Origin: a virus
IMG/VR virus record: IMGVR_UViG_3300047319_000515
Span: 1-30,732 of that record
Strand: one strand, 5' to 3'
Length of the DNA: 30,732 nt
Part shown: piece after piece, positions 13,945 to 22,298 of the stretch
Position numbering within the stretch: the stretch's first letter is position 1
Layout: each line of letters opens with the position of its first letter
The notes under the pieces: generated by a model
Told to the model about the DNA's origin: nothing
What the model saw: the letters and a program-made list of their open reading frames with translations, nothing else
Database searches by the model: none
Position numbers and translations under genes: made by a program

Positions 13945-16218
13945 ATGCCATCCTATCCTATCCGTGCGGCGCTCCTGTCTAGCGAAATTTCCTACTACCA
14001 AAGCGCGCGGGATAGAACCGGAAAAAAGTATAAAATTGCCGATATTCTCCGCGTTATCCGCGACGGCAAGAATCTAGCGCAGTTGACTGCGGACGTGCGC
14101 AATCTATCCGGCGAGGCGCAAGCAGCCGCGAAGGAAGCGTTGCCGGCTGTCACTTGGTCCGGATTGTTTACACAACGCAGAGCGGATTTACTGGCGCGGC
14201 ATTCATCGCTGGTCTGCCTGGACGTGGACCATTTGCCTAAAGACGGTGTAAACAATGCGAAAGACTGGATTGCCACAAGCCCGCACGTTGTGGCAATTTT
14301 CATTTCGCCCCGTGGCGCTGGCCTAAAGGTCTTGATCGCTGTGGCATTCCATGACGGCGCTGCGCTGGCGCATGGCGCAGCCTGGCAGACGTGCGCGAAT
14401 TACCTTAAAGACGAATATGGCTATACCGCCGACCCGTCTGGCAAAGACGTGTGCCGGCTGTGCTTCCTATCGAGCGATCCAGGCTTGTACGTGGCTACGG
14501 ACGTGGAACCGCTGGCGGTTGATCCGCGCGCAGCCGGCGCCGTGATGCTCGCGCCAGCGTCCGGCCCGCTCGACTCGCCGGAAGCGATAGAGACGGCACT
14601 CCGCCAAGGTCCGCTGGTGTTGCCGGACATCACACTGGACAAGGCGGCGCAGGTGTTGGGCTTCCTTACTCCCGATTGCCCGCGCGGCGAATGGATCACG
14701 GTTGGCCTTGCGCTTAAAACGCAATTCCCCGATGATCCAGACGGCGCGGCGGGGTTATTTGACCGATGGTCTAGCGGGGAATTGTGGAAAGGCGAACCGC
14801 TAGTAACGGACTTCTACCCCGGCGCGGAGGCGGTGCTAGCCGAGTGGGCGACATTTTCCGATCCGACCCGCCGCGCGCATCCCGTGCGCTTCCGTACCGT
14901 GCTGGCGAAGGCGTTGCAGTCGGGCCGCTTCAAAATGACGGATATTACCGACCCCGGAAGCGCCACCAATGCGCAATTTATATGGCTCAAGGAACAGTGC
15001 GAGAAACACCTGGCGATGCGCGGGCTTACGCTCAATGCCGCTAACGCGCTGTGCTACGCAGAGAAGCCGGCGCAGTTGATCCGGCTAACAACTGAGGAAT
15101 TGGCGGCAGAGCTTGCCCACGAATTTAACCACCATCAGAAAGGCTTGACGATCCAGAAAGTTAAGGAAACCATAGACGCGATTCTCAAGCCTTACGGGTT
15201 CGCCCGGCGCATGGCGATGATGCGCGACCTCTGCGGGAAGCCCGGCGACTTGCGCGGCGCGGCGGAGGCTCGCAAGTGGCTGCGTGCGTTGACTGGCACA
15301 GAGCGCGAGTCGGACCTTATGGCGCTTGGGCATTGGCTTTGGTCGGTGAAAGTCAAGCAGACCGGTGGCGTGGGCGATCATCACTTAATGCCGATCCTGT
15401 ATGGCGTGTTGCAAGGCGCAGGCAAAAGTACGGCGGTCAAAATGCTCTGCGCTCCCTGGGCGGAGTTGCAAACGCAGATAACGGCGGAGCATTTTGACCC
15501 GCGATCCGCGCCGACCTTTTGCAATTACGCCATTGGCGTGTGGGATGAAATGCAGGGTATTGCTAAAACGGAAGTCGGGCGGCTTAAAAATATCCTCACG
15601 GCTGCGGCAACGTCATACCGCCCCATGCGCAGTAATGAAAATAAGGATATTCCCGTGCTTATGTGCTTCATCGGCACCAGCAATAAGACGGTTGCCACGA
15701 TGATTCGGGACGATTCCGGCTCGCGGCGGTTTTATCAAATCGACTGCGCGGACACGGTAGACCAGGCGGCGATTAACGCTATTGATTATCGGTTATTGTG
15801 GTCTTGGGTTTCCGAGCTTGAACCGTCGCCTATGACCAAGGAATGCCGGGAGCGCATGCGGGTTAAGCAAAACCTGGACGGCTATAAGGATTCTGTCGAG
15901 CGTTGGCTGGCGGAAGAGGAATGGGGAGACGCGCAGGTTTTGAACCCGGCTATGGGTAGCAGCACGATTCTAACCAAGTCCGACCCTGCCGGATGGATTA
16001 GCACGGAGGAAATGTTTTTACGTTACGGGCATTGGTGCCGCAGTGCGGGCGAGCCGACACAGTCGCGGGAATCAATGGGGCGAAAATTGAAGGAATTAAA
16101 ATGGGAATCGGTACAAATGCGCTCCGGTATTAATCGCGGAAAAATGGGGTATGTTAATAAAATGGCAAGACAGGAAAATACGTGGAAAGGCGTAAATAAA
16201 TATGGTATTCCAATTTAA
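13945..16218 (+). CDS. Primase-polymerase / SF3 helicase (VapE/VirE type)
   Basis: The 757-aa protein starts behind AAGGAATC. The N-terminal primase-polymerase-like domain shows the acidic motif LVCLDVDHL with D93/D95, then ISPRGAGLKVLIAV (120-133) and YGYTADPSGKDVCRLCFLS, as in VirE-N/BT4734-type domains. A PriCT-like segment follows (LTPDCPRGEWITVGLALK, about 241-258). The C-terminal VapE-type SF3 helicase has Walker A GVLQGAGKST (487-496), Walker B IGVWDEM (530-536) and the sensor/arginine part FIGTSNKTVATM then DDSGSRRFY. It probably makes primers and unwinds DNA for the family A polymerase. It is the only replication gene on the plus strand. Confidence 0.9.
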   Translation: MPSYPIRAALLSSEISYYQSARDRTGKKYKIADILRVIRDGKNLAQLTADVRNLSGEAQAAAKEALPAVTWSGLFTQRRADLLARHSSLVCLDVDHLPKDGVNNAKDWIATSPHVVAIFISPRGAGLKVLIAVAFHDGAALAHGAAWQTCANYLKDEYGYTADPSGKDVCRLCFLSSDPGLYVATDVEPLAVDPRAAGAVMLAPASGPLDSPEAIETALRQGPLVLPDITLDKAAQVLGFLTPDCPRGEWITVGLALKTQFPDDPDGAAGLFDRWSSGELWKGEPLVTDFYPGAEAVLAEWATFSDPTRRAHPVRFRTVLAKALQSGRFKMTDITDPGSATNAQFIWLKEQCEKHLAMRGLTLNAANALCYAEKPAQLIRLTTEELAAELAHEFNHHQKGLTIQKVKETIDAILKPYGFARRMAMMRDLCGKPGDLRGAAEARKWLRALTGTERESDLMALGHWLWSVKVKQTGGVGDHHLMPILYGVLQGAGKSTAVKMLCAPWAELQTQITAEHFDPRSAPTFCNYAIGVWDEMQGIAKTEVGRLKNILTAAATSYRPMRSNENKDIPVLMCFIGTSNKTVATMIRDDSGSRRFYQIDCADTVDQAAINAIDYRLLWSWVSELEPSPMTKECRERMRVKQNLDGYKDSVERWLAEEEWGDAQVLNPAMGSSTILTKSDPAGWISTEEMFLRYGHWCRSAGEPTQSRESMGRKLKELKWESVQMRSGINRGKMGYVNKMARQENTWKGVNKYGIPI

Positions 16219-16241
16219 CTCTTTTAATAGGCATATGTTAA

Positions 16242-16258
16242 CACTATTGGAAATAGTG
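16242..16258. repeat. 7-bp inverted repeat
   Basis: CACTATT and AATAGTG are exact complements around GGA. The palindrome lies 24 bases after the primase-helicase stop codon in AT-rich DNA. No U-run follows on the plus strand. It could be an operator half of the control region. Confidence 0.4.
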
Positions 16259-16292
16259 GAAAGAGTAAAAAGAATAAGTAAGTATATAGCGG

Positions 16293-16321
16293 TATACTCC
16301 TACTATAATGGTAGGAGTATA
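16293..16321 (+). promoter_or_regulatory. 11-bp hairpin with TATAAT in its loop, abutting a Shine-Dalgarno
   Basis: Arms TATACTCCTAC (16293-16303) and GTAGGAGTATA (16311-16321) are exact complements. The 7-base loop contains a consensus -10 box TATAAT (16304-16309), but the hexamer 17 bp upstream (AGTATA) is not a good -35. Directly after the right arm comes GGAGG, the ribosome site of the 25-codon ORF. It may be an operator over a promoter, or an RNA stem beside a translation start. Confidence 0.5.
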
Positions 16322-16329
16322 GGAGGAAT

Positions 16330-16407
16330 ATGCTGATACCCCTGCCAACCCTTGCACCCTTGCCAAAGTGGCCTGCCACAGTCATAGGAAGCCACTTCCC
16401 TATTTAA
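16330..16407 (+). CDS. Possible 25-aa leader-type peptide, Pro-rich
   Basis: ATG follows AGGAGG by 3 bases, the best ribosome binding site in the window but with short spacing. The product is 25 residues with a Pro-rich first half (MLIPLPTLAPLPKWP) and a short polar end. It ends 29 bases before the next gene. A hairpin abuts its ribosome site. Such an arrangement suits a leader peptide, but the reading could also be an accident of the repeated CCCTTGCCAA units that encode most of it. Confidence 0.35.
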   Translation: MLIPLPTLAPLPKWPATVIGSHFPI

Positions 16408-16418
16408 ACCCTTGCCAA
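16337..16418 (+). repeat. Three CCCTTGCCAA-like direct repeats
   Basis: ACCCTTGCCAA occurs exactly at 16356-16366 and 16408-16418, and as ACCCCTGCCAA at 16338-16348. A partial CCCTTGC lies between the first two. AAGTGGC and GCCACTT also pair across about 21 bases within the block. Short spaced direct repeats next to AT-rich DNA resemble iterons, but three copies are few. Confidence 0.45.
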
Positions 16419-16436
16419 CTTAATTAAGGAGTAATT

Positions 16437-16673
16437 ATGGACGAAAACACTATTAAATCAGATAATAAACCGCGCTGCGGTAATTGCCGGTATTATTTAC
16501 CGCCAATTAAAAGGCTTGGCCCTACGGGTATTGATTTAAGTGGGCAATGCCGGATTCGCGCGCCATCGGCAGTCGGCGGCTTCCCGCTGGTACAGGCAAT
16601 CCAGTGGTGCGGCGAGCATTCACCGACCGGCCCGGACCTAACCACCATCGCAACAAATATGGAAAGGAAATAA
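16437..16673 (+). CDS. Small Cys-rich protein, 78 aa
   Basis: ATG is preceded by AAGGAG at 6 bases, an excellent site. The product has CGNC (about 15-18), a single Cys in GQCRIRAPS and WCGEH near residue 60, a four-ligand pattern suited to one zinc ion. Similar short CxxC-x-n-C-WCG(E/D)(H/Y) proteins are common in phages and of unknown function. It opens the rightward late region. Confidence 0.75.
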   Translation: MDENTIKSDNKPRCGNCRYYLPPIKRLGPTGIDLSGQCRIRAPSAVGGFPLVQAIQWCGEHSPTGPDLTTIATNMERK

Positions 16674-16678
16674 ATTAT

Positions 16679-17275
16679 ATGCTTATCAACACTGGAATAA
16701 AGCTATTAGGCCGCGCACTCTGGATTGAGGTAGACGACGCAGAGCCGTTCCCGATGGAAGCGGCAAAGCGAACGCAAATAACGCTGGACGCGATGGCGAG
16801 GAAATTTAGCGAAGCAATGGCGCAACAGGTTTTGGAAATTTCGTTAAAAGACCACAAGCCCACAGTGGAACAAACGCGAGCACAAATAAAGAAAATCGTG
16901 GATGGTCTTAACCAACCGCTAGACGTCCAAAGCTCTGGCAAGTGTGCAAAGTCCGGCGACAGCTTCCACGATTTCGACGTTGCGGGATTTTGCAAATTCT
17001 GCGGGAGTGCGGAGCAACGCAGGGGCGGGAGCATTCCGATTATTCCCATTCAATCGCCAGAAACTCCGGACTTGCCTTGCAGCACTGCGGACGGTGTGAA
17101 ATGCGAGCATTCATTTATTCCTAAACGTTTCGGTTATTTGGGCGGAAAAATGATATGCACGCGTTGCGGCATTGAAGAACCACAGCCGATTAGCGTGGAC
17201 ATGAACATGGCTTTTCCTGTAACCAAGGCGCCGGCAATTCCTCCTATGCAACTGCCGGAATCGCCGGCAGGTTGA
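16679..17275 (+). CDS. Hypothetical protein with two zinc-type motifs, 198 aa
   Basis: I start it at ATG 16679, 5 bases after the previous stop; the longer frame from 16547 would overlap the 78-aa gene. AAAGGAAA lies upstream at loose spacing. Residues ~1-75 are helical (GIKLLGRALWIEVDDAEPFP, then LDAMARKFSEAMAQQVLEIS). Two similar Cys/His clusters follow: KCAKSGDSFHDF...FCKFCG, and VKCEHSF...MICTRCG. They look like a duplicated C-x-n-H-x-n-CxxC unit. The C-terminus is Pro-rich. I recognise no family. It lies just before the terminase genes. Confidence 0.7.
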   Translation: MLINTGIKLLGRALWIEVDDAEPFPMEAAKRTQITLDAMARKFSEAMAQQVLEISLKDHKPTVEQTRAQIKKIVDGLNQPLDVQSSGKCAKSGDSFHDFDVAGFCKFCGSAEQRRGGSIPIIPIQSPETPDLPCSTADGVKCEHSFIPKRFGYLGGKMICTRCGIEEPQPISVDMNMAFPVTKAPAIPPMQLPESPAG

Positions 17276-17305
17276 TTTACCAACACCAACGGATAGGCTG
17301 CAATC

Positions 17306-17785
17306 GTGACCCCATACCCGACTAAGCCGGTAAAGCTGAAACCGCACGTATTCAATGTGGAAATGCGCGGCAGAATCCGCACAACGCTACAGACTGGTGT
17401 GCCGTGGCGTTGTGCGGCTGTGGCGGCTGGGGTAAGTGCGGATGTGTTTGGGAAGTGGCGCAAGCGCGGCGGCGACATACGCAAAGTCATAGACGCGACT
17501 GGCGACTATCCGGAGGATATGGCGTCCATAGATTACGGCTATTTGTGGCTGTGGGATTTGCTGGAAGAACTAAACGCGAAAGTAGTGGTCCGCCTGGTGG
17601 GACGTGTAAACAAGTCGGCTAAGTCCGACTGGCACGCGGCGGCATGGCTGCTTGAGCGGAAGGCGCCAGCGGATTTCGTTAAATCGCCATTGACGGTCGC
17701 AGCATCCAGCAAGCCAGGCGAAGGCGGCAACGTTTCAGTAACCATCCAATTACCGGACAACGGTAGGAGTTTGATAACGCCATGA
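17306..17785 (+). CDS. terS: Terminase small subunit
   Basis: The 159-aa product begins at GTG 17306, with GGATAGG about 10 bases upstream. The N-terminal part is an HTH (about 22-55: RIRTTLQTGVPWRCAAVAAG, then VSADVFGKWRKRG) that would bind the packaging site. A helical middle follows (LWLWDLLEELNAKVVVRLVG), then SDWHAAAWLLERKAP.DF, typical of phage small terminases. The C-terminal ~30 residues are flexible and would contact the large subunit. Its place before the large terminase supports the call. Its stop overlaps the next ATG. Confidence 0.82.
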   Translation: MTPYPTKPVKLKPHVFNVEMRGRIRTTLQTGVPWRCAAVAAGVSADVFGKWRKRGGDIRKVIDATGDYPEDMASIDYGYLWLWDLLEELNAKVVVRLVGRVNKSAKSDWHAAAWLLERKAPADFVKSPLTVAASSKPGEGGNVSVTIQLPDNGRSLITP

Positions 17786-18369
17786 CAGCGCAAACCATGA
17801 GAGAGCAACGCAAAGCCCAAGGCATCACGCTAGGCGAGGAAGCCAAGCGGCGAGGCATTACCGTAACCGAGCTTAACCGATTGGAGTTTGCGGAAATTCA
17901 GCACAAGTTGGAAACGGAAAAAGGTACGATATTTGACGGCATGGGTAGACCAATATGGAATAATGAATTGCCCAAGCAAGAGCCGTTTAAGGAAGTGCTG
18001 GGCTTTAAGGTCCACCCCGTACAGGAAAATGGCGAGCAACTTTGTAGCGGCGAAATTAAATTTGTTAAGGGTGGGATTGACAAAGTCGCAGAGAATATGC
18101 TTAAAGCCGCCAATCCGGATTTGCCCGGCTTGACGTACAAGCAAGGCGTTGTGCGTATTCCCATAAAAACCACAGTTAAAAACGATAGCGTGCGTGAGAA
18201 AATAACCAGGCAGCGCCATAAGCTGCGGCAGAGCGCGAAACGGCATGAGCGGCGCCGGGCTAAATTTGCCGCGCGACTCGCAACAATTACCGAATTTTGG
18301 AATAAGCAAATGGCGCATGAGACGGCGGAAATCGCGCGCATTAACGCAGAGCGGGACGCGCTGGCCTAA
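17782..18369 (+). CDS. Hypothetical protein between the terminase subunits, 195 aa
   Basis: Both ends overlap neighbours: its ATG overlaps the small terminase stop (ATGA), and its stop overlaps the large terminase start (TAATG). The first ~30 residues resemble an HTH (REQRKAQGITLGEEAKRRG, then ITVTELNRLE). The middle is mixed (GFKVHPVQENGEQLCSGEIK), and the last ~65 residues are a long charged helix (KITRQRHKLRQSAKRHERRR, then EFWNKQMAHETAEIARINAE). It may help assemble the packaging complex; this is inferred only from position. Confidence 0.65.
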   Translation: MTAQTMREQRKAQGITLGEEAKRRGITVTELNRLEFAEIQHKLETEKGTIFDGMGRPIWNNELPKQEPFKEVLGFKVHPVQENGEQLCSGEIKFVKGGIDKVAENMLKAANPDLPGLTYKQGVVRIPIKTTVKNDSVREKITRQRHKLRQSAKRHERRRAKFAARLATITEFWNKQMAHETAEIARINAERDALA

Positions 18370-19754
18370 TGGTTGCAGCAACGCCAGCACTAGCGCGCGT
18401 GATCCGTTTACACGATGGACCGCAAACCATATTCGGTGGTAGCTCTGCGGATATTGCGATATATGGCGGCGCGGCATTTAGTGGAAAGTCTGTTGCACTT
18501 ATCCTAGACCCGCTGCGTTACGTCAAGCGCAAGGGTGTAGAATGCGTTATGTTTCGGAAAACCTATCCGCAGATCATGGCGCCGGGCGGGCTGTGGTCTA
18601 CGTCGGAAATGTTTTACGGCGACTGCGGCGGCGCTGCCAAAATGGGAGCGTGTGAATGGGAATGGCCGGACGGCGGACTCCGTGTTATGTTCCGGCATTT
18701 GCAGCATGAGAAAAACAAATTCGATTGGCAGGGGGCGGCGGTTCCCCTAATGTTTTTCGACGAATTAACACATTTCACGCGCGGCACTTTCTTTTATATG
18801 TTGTCGCGTAACCGCTTGTCCAAAGATTGCGGAATCAAGCCGTATATGCGCGCGACGTGCAACCCTGCCTCTGATTCATGGGTTGCCGATTTCCTGGCGT
18901 GGTGGATTGATCCGATTAGCGGCTTTCCAATTCCCGAAAGGTCGGGCGTGCTGCGTTGGTTCATTCAAGACGAAGGCGATAAACTTGTGTGGTCGGACAA
19001 TCCGGCAGACCTACCGCAGAAACCGGGCCGCATTCCCAAGTCGGTTACTTTTGTTAGCGCAAAGATTACGGATAATCCGACCGGGCTTAAAATGGACCCC
19101 GGATATTTAAGTAATTTGCACGCTTTGCCACTCTTTGAGCGCAGCCAACTGCTAGATGGAAACTGGAACGTGCGACCGGTCGCCGGTATGTTCTTCCAGC
19201 GCGGTTGGTTTGAAATTATCGAAACAGCGCCGGCCGACGTTATTAAGACTATTCGTTATTGGGATAGAGCGGCAACGGAAGCAACGGAGCGCACTAATCC
19301 AGACTGGACAGTTGGCCTTAAAATGTCGAAAGACCGGCACGGCTTTTACTATGTGCTGGATGTGGTACGCTTTCGCGGCAGACCGGCAGAGGTTCAGAAA
19401 CAGATAAAGAATATTGCAATACAAGACGGCTATACGACTGCCATATATTTGGAAGAAGACCCGGCGCAGGCAGGCAAGGCAGACGTTGATAATCTGATGA
19501 AAGACTTACAAGGCTGGGAGGTTCGGGCTAATCGCGTTGCGGTTGATAAAGTCACTAGAGCACTGGCGTCTAGCGCACATTCAGAGCGCGGCAACATTAA
19601 ACTTGTTAGGGGGCGGTGGAATGATACACTGCTGCGAGAATTGGACGGCTTTTGCGACCTAGACGCTTTGCCTCTGGATTTAAGACCCTCGGAAACTCCC
19701 AAGGACGATCAAGTAGACGCCTTTTCTGGCGCCTTTAATATGCTAAATCGCTAG
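18369..19754 (+). CDS. terL: Terminase large subunit (packaging ATPase-nuclease)
   Basis: The 461-aa product has an N-terminal ATPase with Walker A GGAAFSGKS (33-41) and Walker B MFFDE (128-132, catalytic E132), and the coupling motif ATCNP (about 162-166). The C-terminal RNase H-like nuclease shows D299 in RYWDRAAT, an acidic LEEDP (about 361-365) and D447/D450 in KDDQVDAFSG. All catalytic residues are present and the length is usual. It pumps DNA into the prohead and cuts it. RFRG-x-P in the nuclease domain matches HK97-like/terminase_6-type sequences. It has a short 14-base gap to the portal gene. Confidence 0.93.
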   Translation: MVAATPALARVIRLHDGPQTIFGGSSADIAIYGGAAFSGKSVALILDPLRYVKRKGVECVMFRKTYPQIMAPGGLWSTSEMFYGDCGGAAKMGACEWEWPDGGLRVMFRHLQHEKNKFDWQGAAVPLMFFDELTHFTRGTFFYMLSRNRLSKDCGIKPYMRATCNPASDSWVADFLAWWIDPISGFPIPERSGVLRWFIQDEGDKLVWSDNPADLPQKPGRIPKSVTFVSAKITDNPTGLKMDPGYLSNLHALPLFERSQLLDGNWNVRPVAGMFFQRGWFEIIETAPADVIKTIRYWDRAATEATERTNPDWTVGLKMSKDRHGFYYVLDVVRFRGRPAEVQKQIKNIAIQDGYTTAIYLEEDPAQAGKADVDNLMKDLQGWEVRANRVAVDKVTRALASSAHSERGNIKLVRGRWNDTLLRELDGFCDLDALPLDLRPSETPKDDQVDAFSGAFNMLNR

Positions 19755-19768
19755 AGTTTAGGGAAATA

Positions 19769-21244
19769 ATGGGCATTTTGCAGAGCGTTTTTAGGAAAGC
19801 TTTTCCTGCCTGGTTTGAAAGTAAGTTGTCCGAGACTGCGCCACTTTTCGCTAAATTCATGCGACTAGGCGAGCCGGTCTGGACCGAGAATACTTACGAA
19901 GCCTACGCTAAGGAAGGCTATAAGAAAAACGCCATCGTATTTCGCTGCATTGATATGATAGCGAAAGGCGCGGCTTCCGTTCCTTGGGAAGTGTGGAGCA
20001 AGCCGAAAGACCAAGGCGGCAAGTTGGTGCCGAATCACAAAGCGTTGGCGCTGTTGAGCAAGCCTAATCCATCGCAAGGCGGACACGATTTTATTCGTAA
20101 TTTCGTTTCCTTTCTTTTACTGCGCGGCGATTCGTATATGGAAGGCGTTGGACCTAAGCAAATCGGCAAGACGCCTGTACCGCCCACAGAGTTGTATATC
20201 CTCCGCCCGGATCGCATGACGATCATCCCCGGCAATATGGGAATTGTCGGCGCGTATCGGTACAAGTTGGGCGATTACGAAAAAACCTGGCAGGTTGAGC
20301 AATTGACGGGTCGCAGTCCCATCCTTCACTGGAAAACATTTAATCCCCTGGACGATTGGTACGGGCTTAGCCCCCTCAGTGCTGGCGCAATGGCGACAGA
20401 CCAGCACAACGGCGCGGGCGCGTGGAATAAAGCCCTTTTAGATAATAGTGGCGCACCGTCTGGTATTTTCACTTATAGCCCGGAAGGTCGGGCCGGCGAT
20501 ACGATGCCGATTACGTCGCGGCGCCAGCTTGAGCAAGACATAGAAGACAGAGCGACAGGCGTAGCTACGGCGGGCCGTCCATGGATCGTTGACGGCGGCA
20601 TTTCCTGGCAACAGCTTGGTATTTCCCCGCGCGAGGCGGAATGGCTGGCCGGTAAGAAAGTATCCGCCCAGGAAATTTGCGCCGTCTACGGCTGCGCAAC
20701 GCAGTTGCTTGGGTTGGAAGGTTCTCAGACTTTCGCAAATTATGCAGAGGCGCGCATGTCGCTGTATGAGGATGTGGTTATGCCACTTCTCGACTGCATT
20801 GCAGATATGCTGAACGTTTGGCTTATGCCGCTGTATGGTGACGGCGCGATATTGGTGCCAAATACGGAAAATCTGCCGGCGCTGCAACCCAAGCGCGAGA
20901 AGCAATGGGCGGCAATCACTGGCGCAACGTGGCTCACGCCTAACGAGAAGCGCGAAGCGGTAGGCGAAGAACCTTACACCGGGAAAAATGACGACGGGTC
21001 GGAAATCACCAACCCTGCGGACTTGCTCTACCAGCCTGCCGGGCAGAGCGTGCTTGGCACTCCCCCGCCCGCGCCGGTATTGCCCGGCGATCCAGCGGCG
21101 ATGGATAAGCCGGCGACTCCCGATGCGCTGGCGAAGGAATTGGAACGCGCAGGCGTCCGCAAGTCAAAGATTAAAGAAATGGTGGCACTTGCCTATGGCG
21201 AAGAGAAGCCGATTAACGGGCGGCACCTTGGGGTAGTGAAATGA
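19769..21244 (+). CDS. Portal protein (HK97 type)
   Basis: The 491-aa product follows AGGGAAATA. Features of the HK97 portal family include IDMIAKGAASVPWEVW (about 53-68), NPSQGGHDFIRNFVSFLLLRGDSY, LYILRPDRMTIIPG, and SPLSAGAMATDQHN. The clip/stem-related part (FANYAEARMSLYEDVVMPLL) is also visible. It is longer than the usual ~400-430 residues owing to a C-terminal extension (Pro-rich linker then a charged helix ELERAGVRKSKIKEMVALAY). It forms the dodecameric ring at the capsid vertex and meets the terminase. Confidence 0.92.
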   Translation: MGILQSVFRKAFPAWFESKLSETAPLFAKFMRLGEPVWTENTYEAYAKEGYKKNAIVFRCIDMIAKGAASVPWEVWSKPKDQGGKLVPNHKALALLSKPNPSQGGHDFIRNFVSFLLLRGDSYMEGVGPKQIGKTPVPPTELYILRPDRMTIIPGNMGIVGAYRYKLGDYEKTWQVEQLTGRSPILHWKTFNPLDDWYGLSPLSAGAMATDQHNGAGAWNKALLDNSGAPSGIFTYSPEGRAGDTMPITSRRQLEQDIEDRATGVATAGRPWIVDGGISWQQLGISPREAEWLAGKKVSAQEICAVYGCATQLLGLEGSQTFANYAEARMSLYEDVVMPLLDCIADMLNVWLMPLYGDGAILVPNTENLPALQPKREKQWAAITGATWLTPNEKREAVGEEPYTGKNDDGSEITNPADLLYQPAGQSVLGTPPPAPVLPGDPAAMDKPATPDALAKELERAGVRKSKIKEMVALAYGEEKPINGRHLGVVK

Positions 21245-21486
21245 ACGCAACCGGGCTTGCGGAATTTCTGGCGATACTGGAAAAGGAATTTCCTTTTTCG
21301 GGCGAGTCCACACACGCGCCCCATTTGGCCTTGCGCGAGGGGCAGCTAACACTTTACGTTTTCATTAAGCGGCAATGGGTTTCGTTTAAGATAGACGACG
21401 GCGATTTGCAAATGTCACCACAGCAACTTGCAGGCGACATTATCGCGCTTCTACAGGCGCCAACCAATTCCGGAATGGATGGCTAG
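21241..21486 (+). CDS. Small hypothetical protein, 81 aa
   Basis: The ATG overlaps the portal stop (ATGA). The product begins with a helix (GLAEFLAILEKEFPF), then two beta strands (QLTLYVFIKRQWVSFKIDD) and a C-terminal helix (SPQQLAGDIIALLQ). It is a compact soluble protein. Small proteins between portal and head morphogenesis genes are common in this phage type, but I know no function. Confidence 0.7.
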   Translation: MNATGLAEFLAILEKEFPFSGESTHAPHLALREGQLTLYVFIKRQWVSFKIDDGDLQMSPQQLAGDIIALLQAPTNSGMDG

Positions 21487-21488
21487 CC

Positions 21489-22298
21489 GTGCTGTGTAAA
21501 CAACACTTACCCAAGACGCCAGCGGAGCGGCAAGCGGAATGGCGGGCGCAACAGGATTTACGCGCGGCATTTCAGAAACTCTTTACGGAGCAATTGACCC
21601 ATGAGTTTACTATCGCGGGCCAGCAAGCGGCAAATGCGTATATTGACCATGGGCAAGGGGCGGAAACCGCAGCAATCCGGCAACACGCAATACGTTTACA
21701 CGCGCTCATTAAACGGCTGTACCTGTCGGTTGGTAGAGCCTTCGCAGAGCGAAGCCGCGACAGTATACAGACCGAAATTAGTAAAGGTTACAGAGCGGTA
21801 AGCGAAATAAAGACCGGTTGGACCGAGCAAGAGCTAATGGACTATCTTGGGAATTGGGCGGACAAATGGGCAGCCAAGAAAGTTACGCAAATTAGCGGCA
21901 CTACGGAAGCGCGGATTAACGCAGCCATCGTTAATGGTTTGCAGAATCCCGACGCCACAACGCAGAGCATTGCGGACGATATAGAGGCGACAACTGGCGG
22001 GCTTATCGGGCCTTATCGTGCGCTGTTGATCGCCACCACGGAAACGCACAGCGCGGCGAACGAAGGAAATTTTGCCGGCGCGCAATCGCTTGGACTTAAT
22101 TTGCAAAAATTCTGGATCGCTACAGACGACGATCATACGCGCGAAGACCATGCGGATGTTGACACAGACCCTATCAATATGGAAGACACGTTTACCGTTG
22201 GCGAAGACGAATTACTTTACCCCGGCGACCCGTCAGGGAGCGCGGAAGAAATTATTAACTGTCGTTGCGTATTAGGTTACGCGGAGGCTGCCCAATGA
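21489..22298 (+). CDS. Mu F-like / SPP1 gp7-like head morphogenesis protein
   Basis: The start is GTG at 21489, 2 bases after the previous stop. The N-terminal ~120 residues are helical and charged (ERQAEWRAQQDLRAAFQKLF). The C-terminal half has the family pattern: IATTETHSAANEG (about 182-194), FWIATDDDHTREDHADVD, a VGEDELLYPGDPSGSA stretch and the ending INCRCVLGY. This family (minor head protein) is ejected with or sits inside the prohead near the portal, as in SPP1 gp7; the gene order portal-MuF-protease-capsid agrees. There is no added toxin domain, unlike some larger Mu F proteins. Confidence 0.85.
   Translation: MLCKQHLPKTPAERQAEWRAQQDLRAAFQKLFTEQLTHEFTIAGQQAANAYIDHGQGAETAAIRQHAIRLHALIKRLYLSVGRAFAERSRDSIQTEISKGYRAVSEIKTGWTEQELMDYLGNWADKWAAKKVTQISGTTEARINAAIVNGLQNPDATTQSIADDIEATTGGLIGPYRALLIATTETHSAANEGNFAGAQSLGLNLQKFWIATDDDHTREDHADVDTDPINMEDTFTVGEDELLYPGDPSGSAEEIINCRCVLGYAEAAQ

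Larger units (their letters stand above)
16219..16436. other. AT-rich 218-bp intergenic region with hairpins and direct repeats
   Basis: This is the longest plus-strand gap and is clearly more AT-rich than its surroundings. The AT-rich character begins in the last ~150 bases of the primase gene. It holds two inverted repeats (16242-16258 and 16293-16321), a short ORF with an ideal Shine-Dalgarno (16330-16407) and three copies of a CCCTTGCCAA-like direct repeat. It separates the replication gene from the late structural operon and may hold the late promoter, an origin, or both. Confidence 0.6.
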
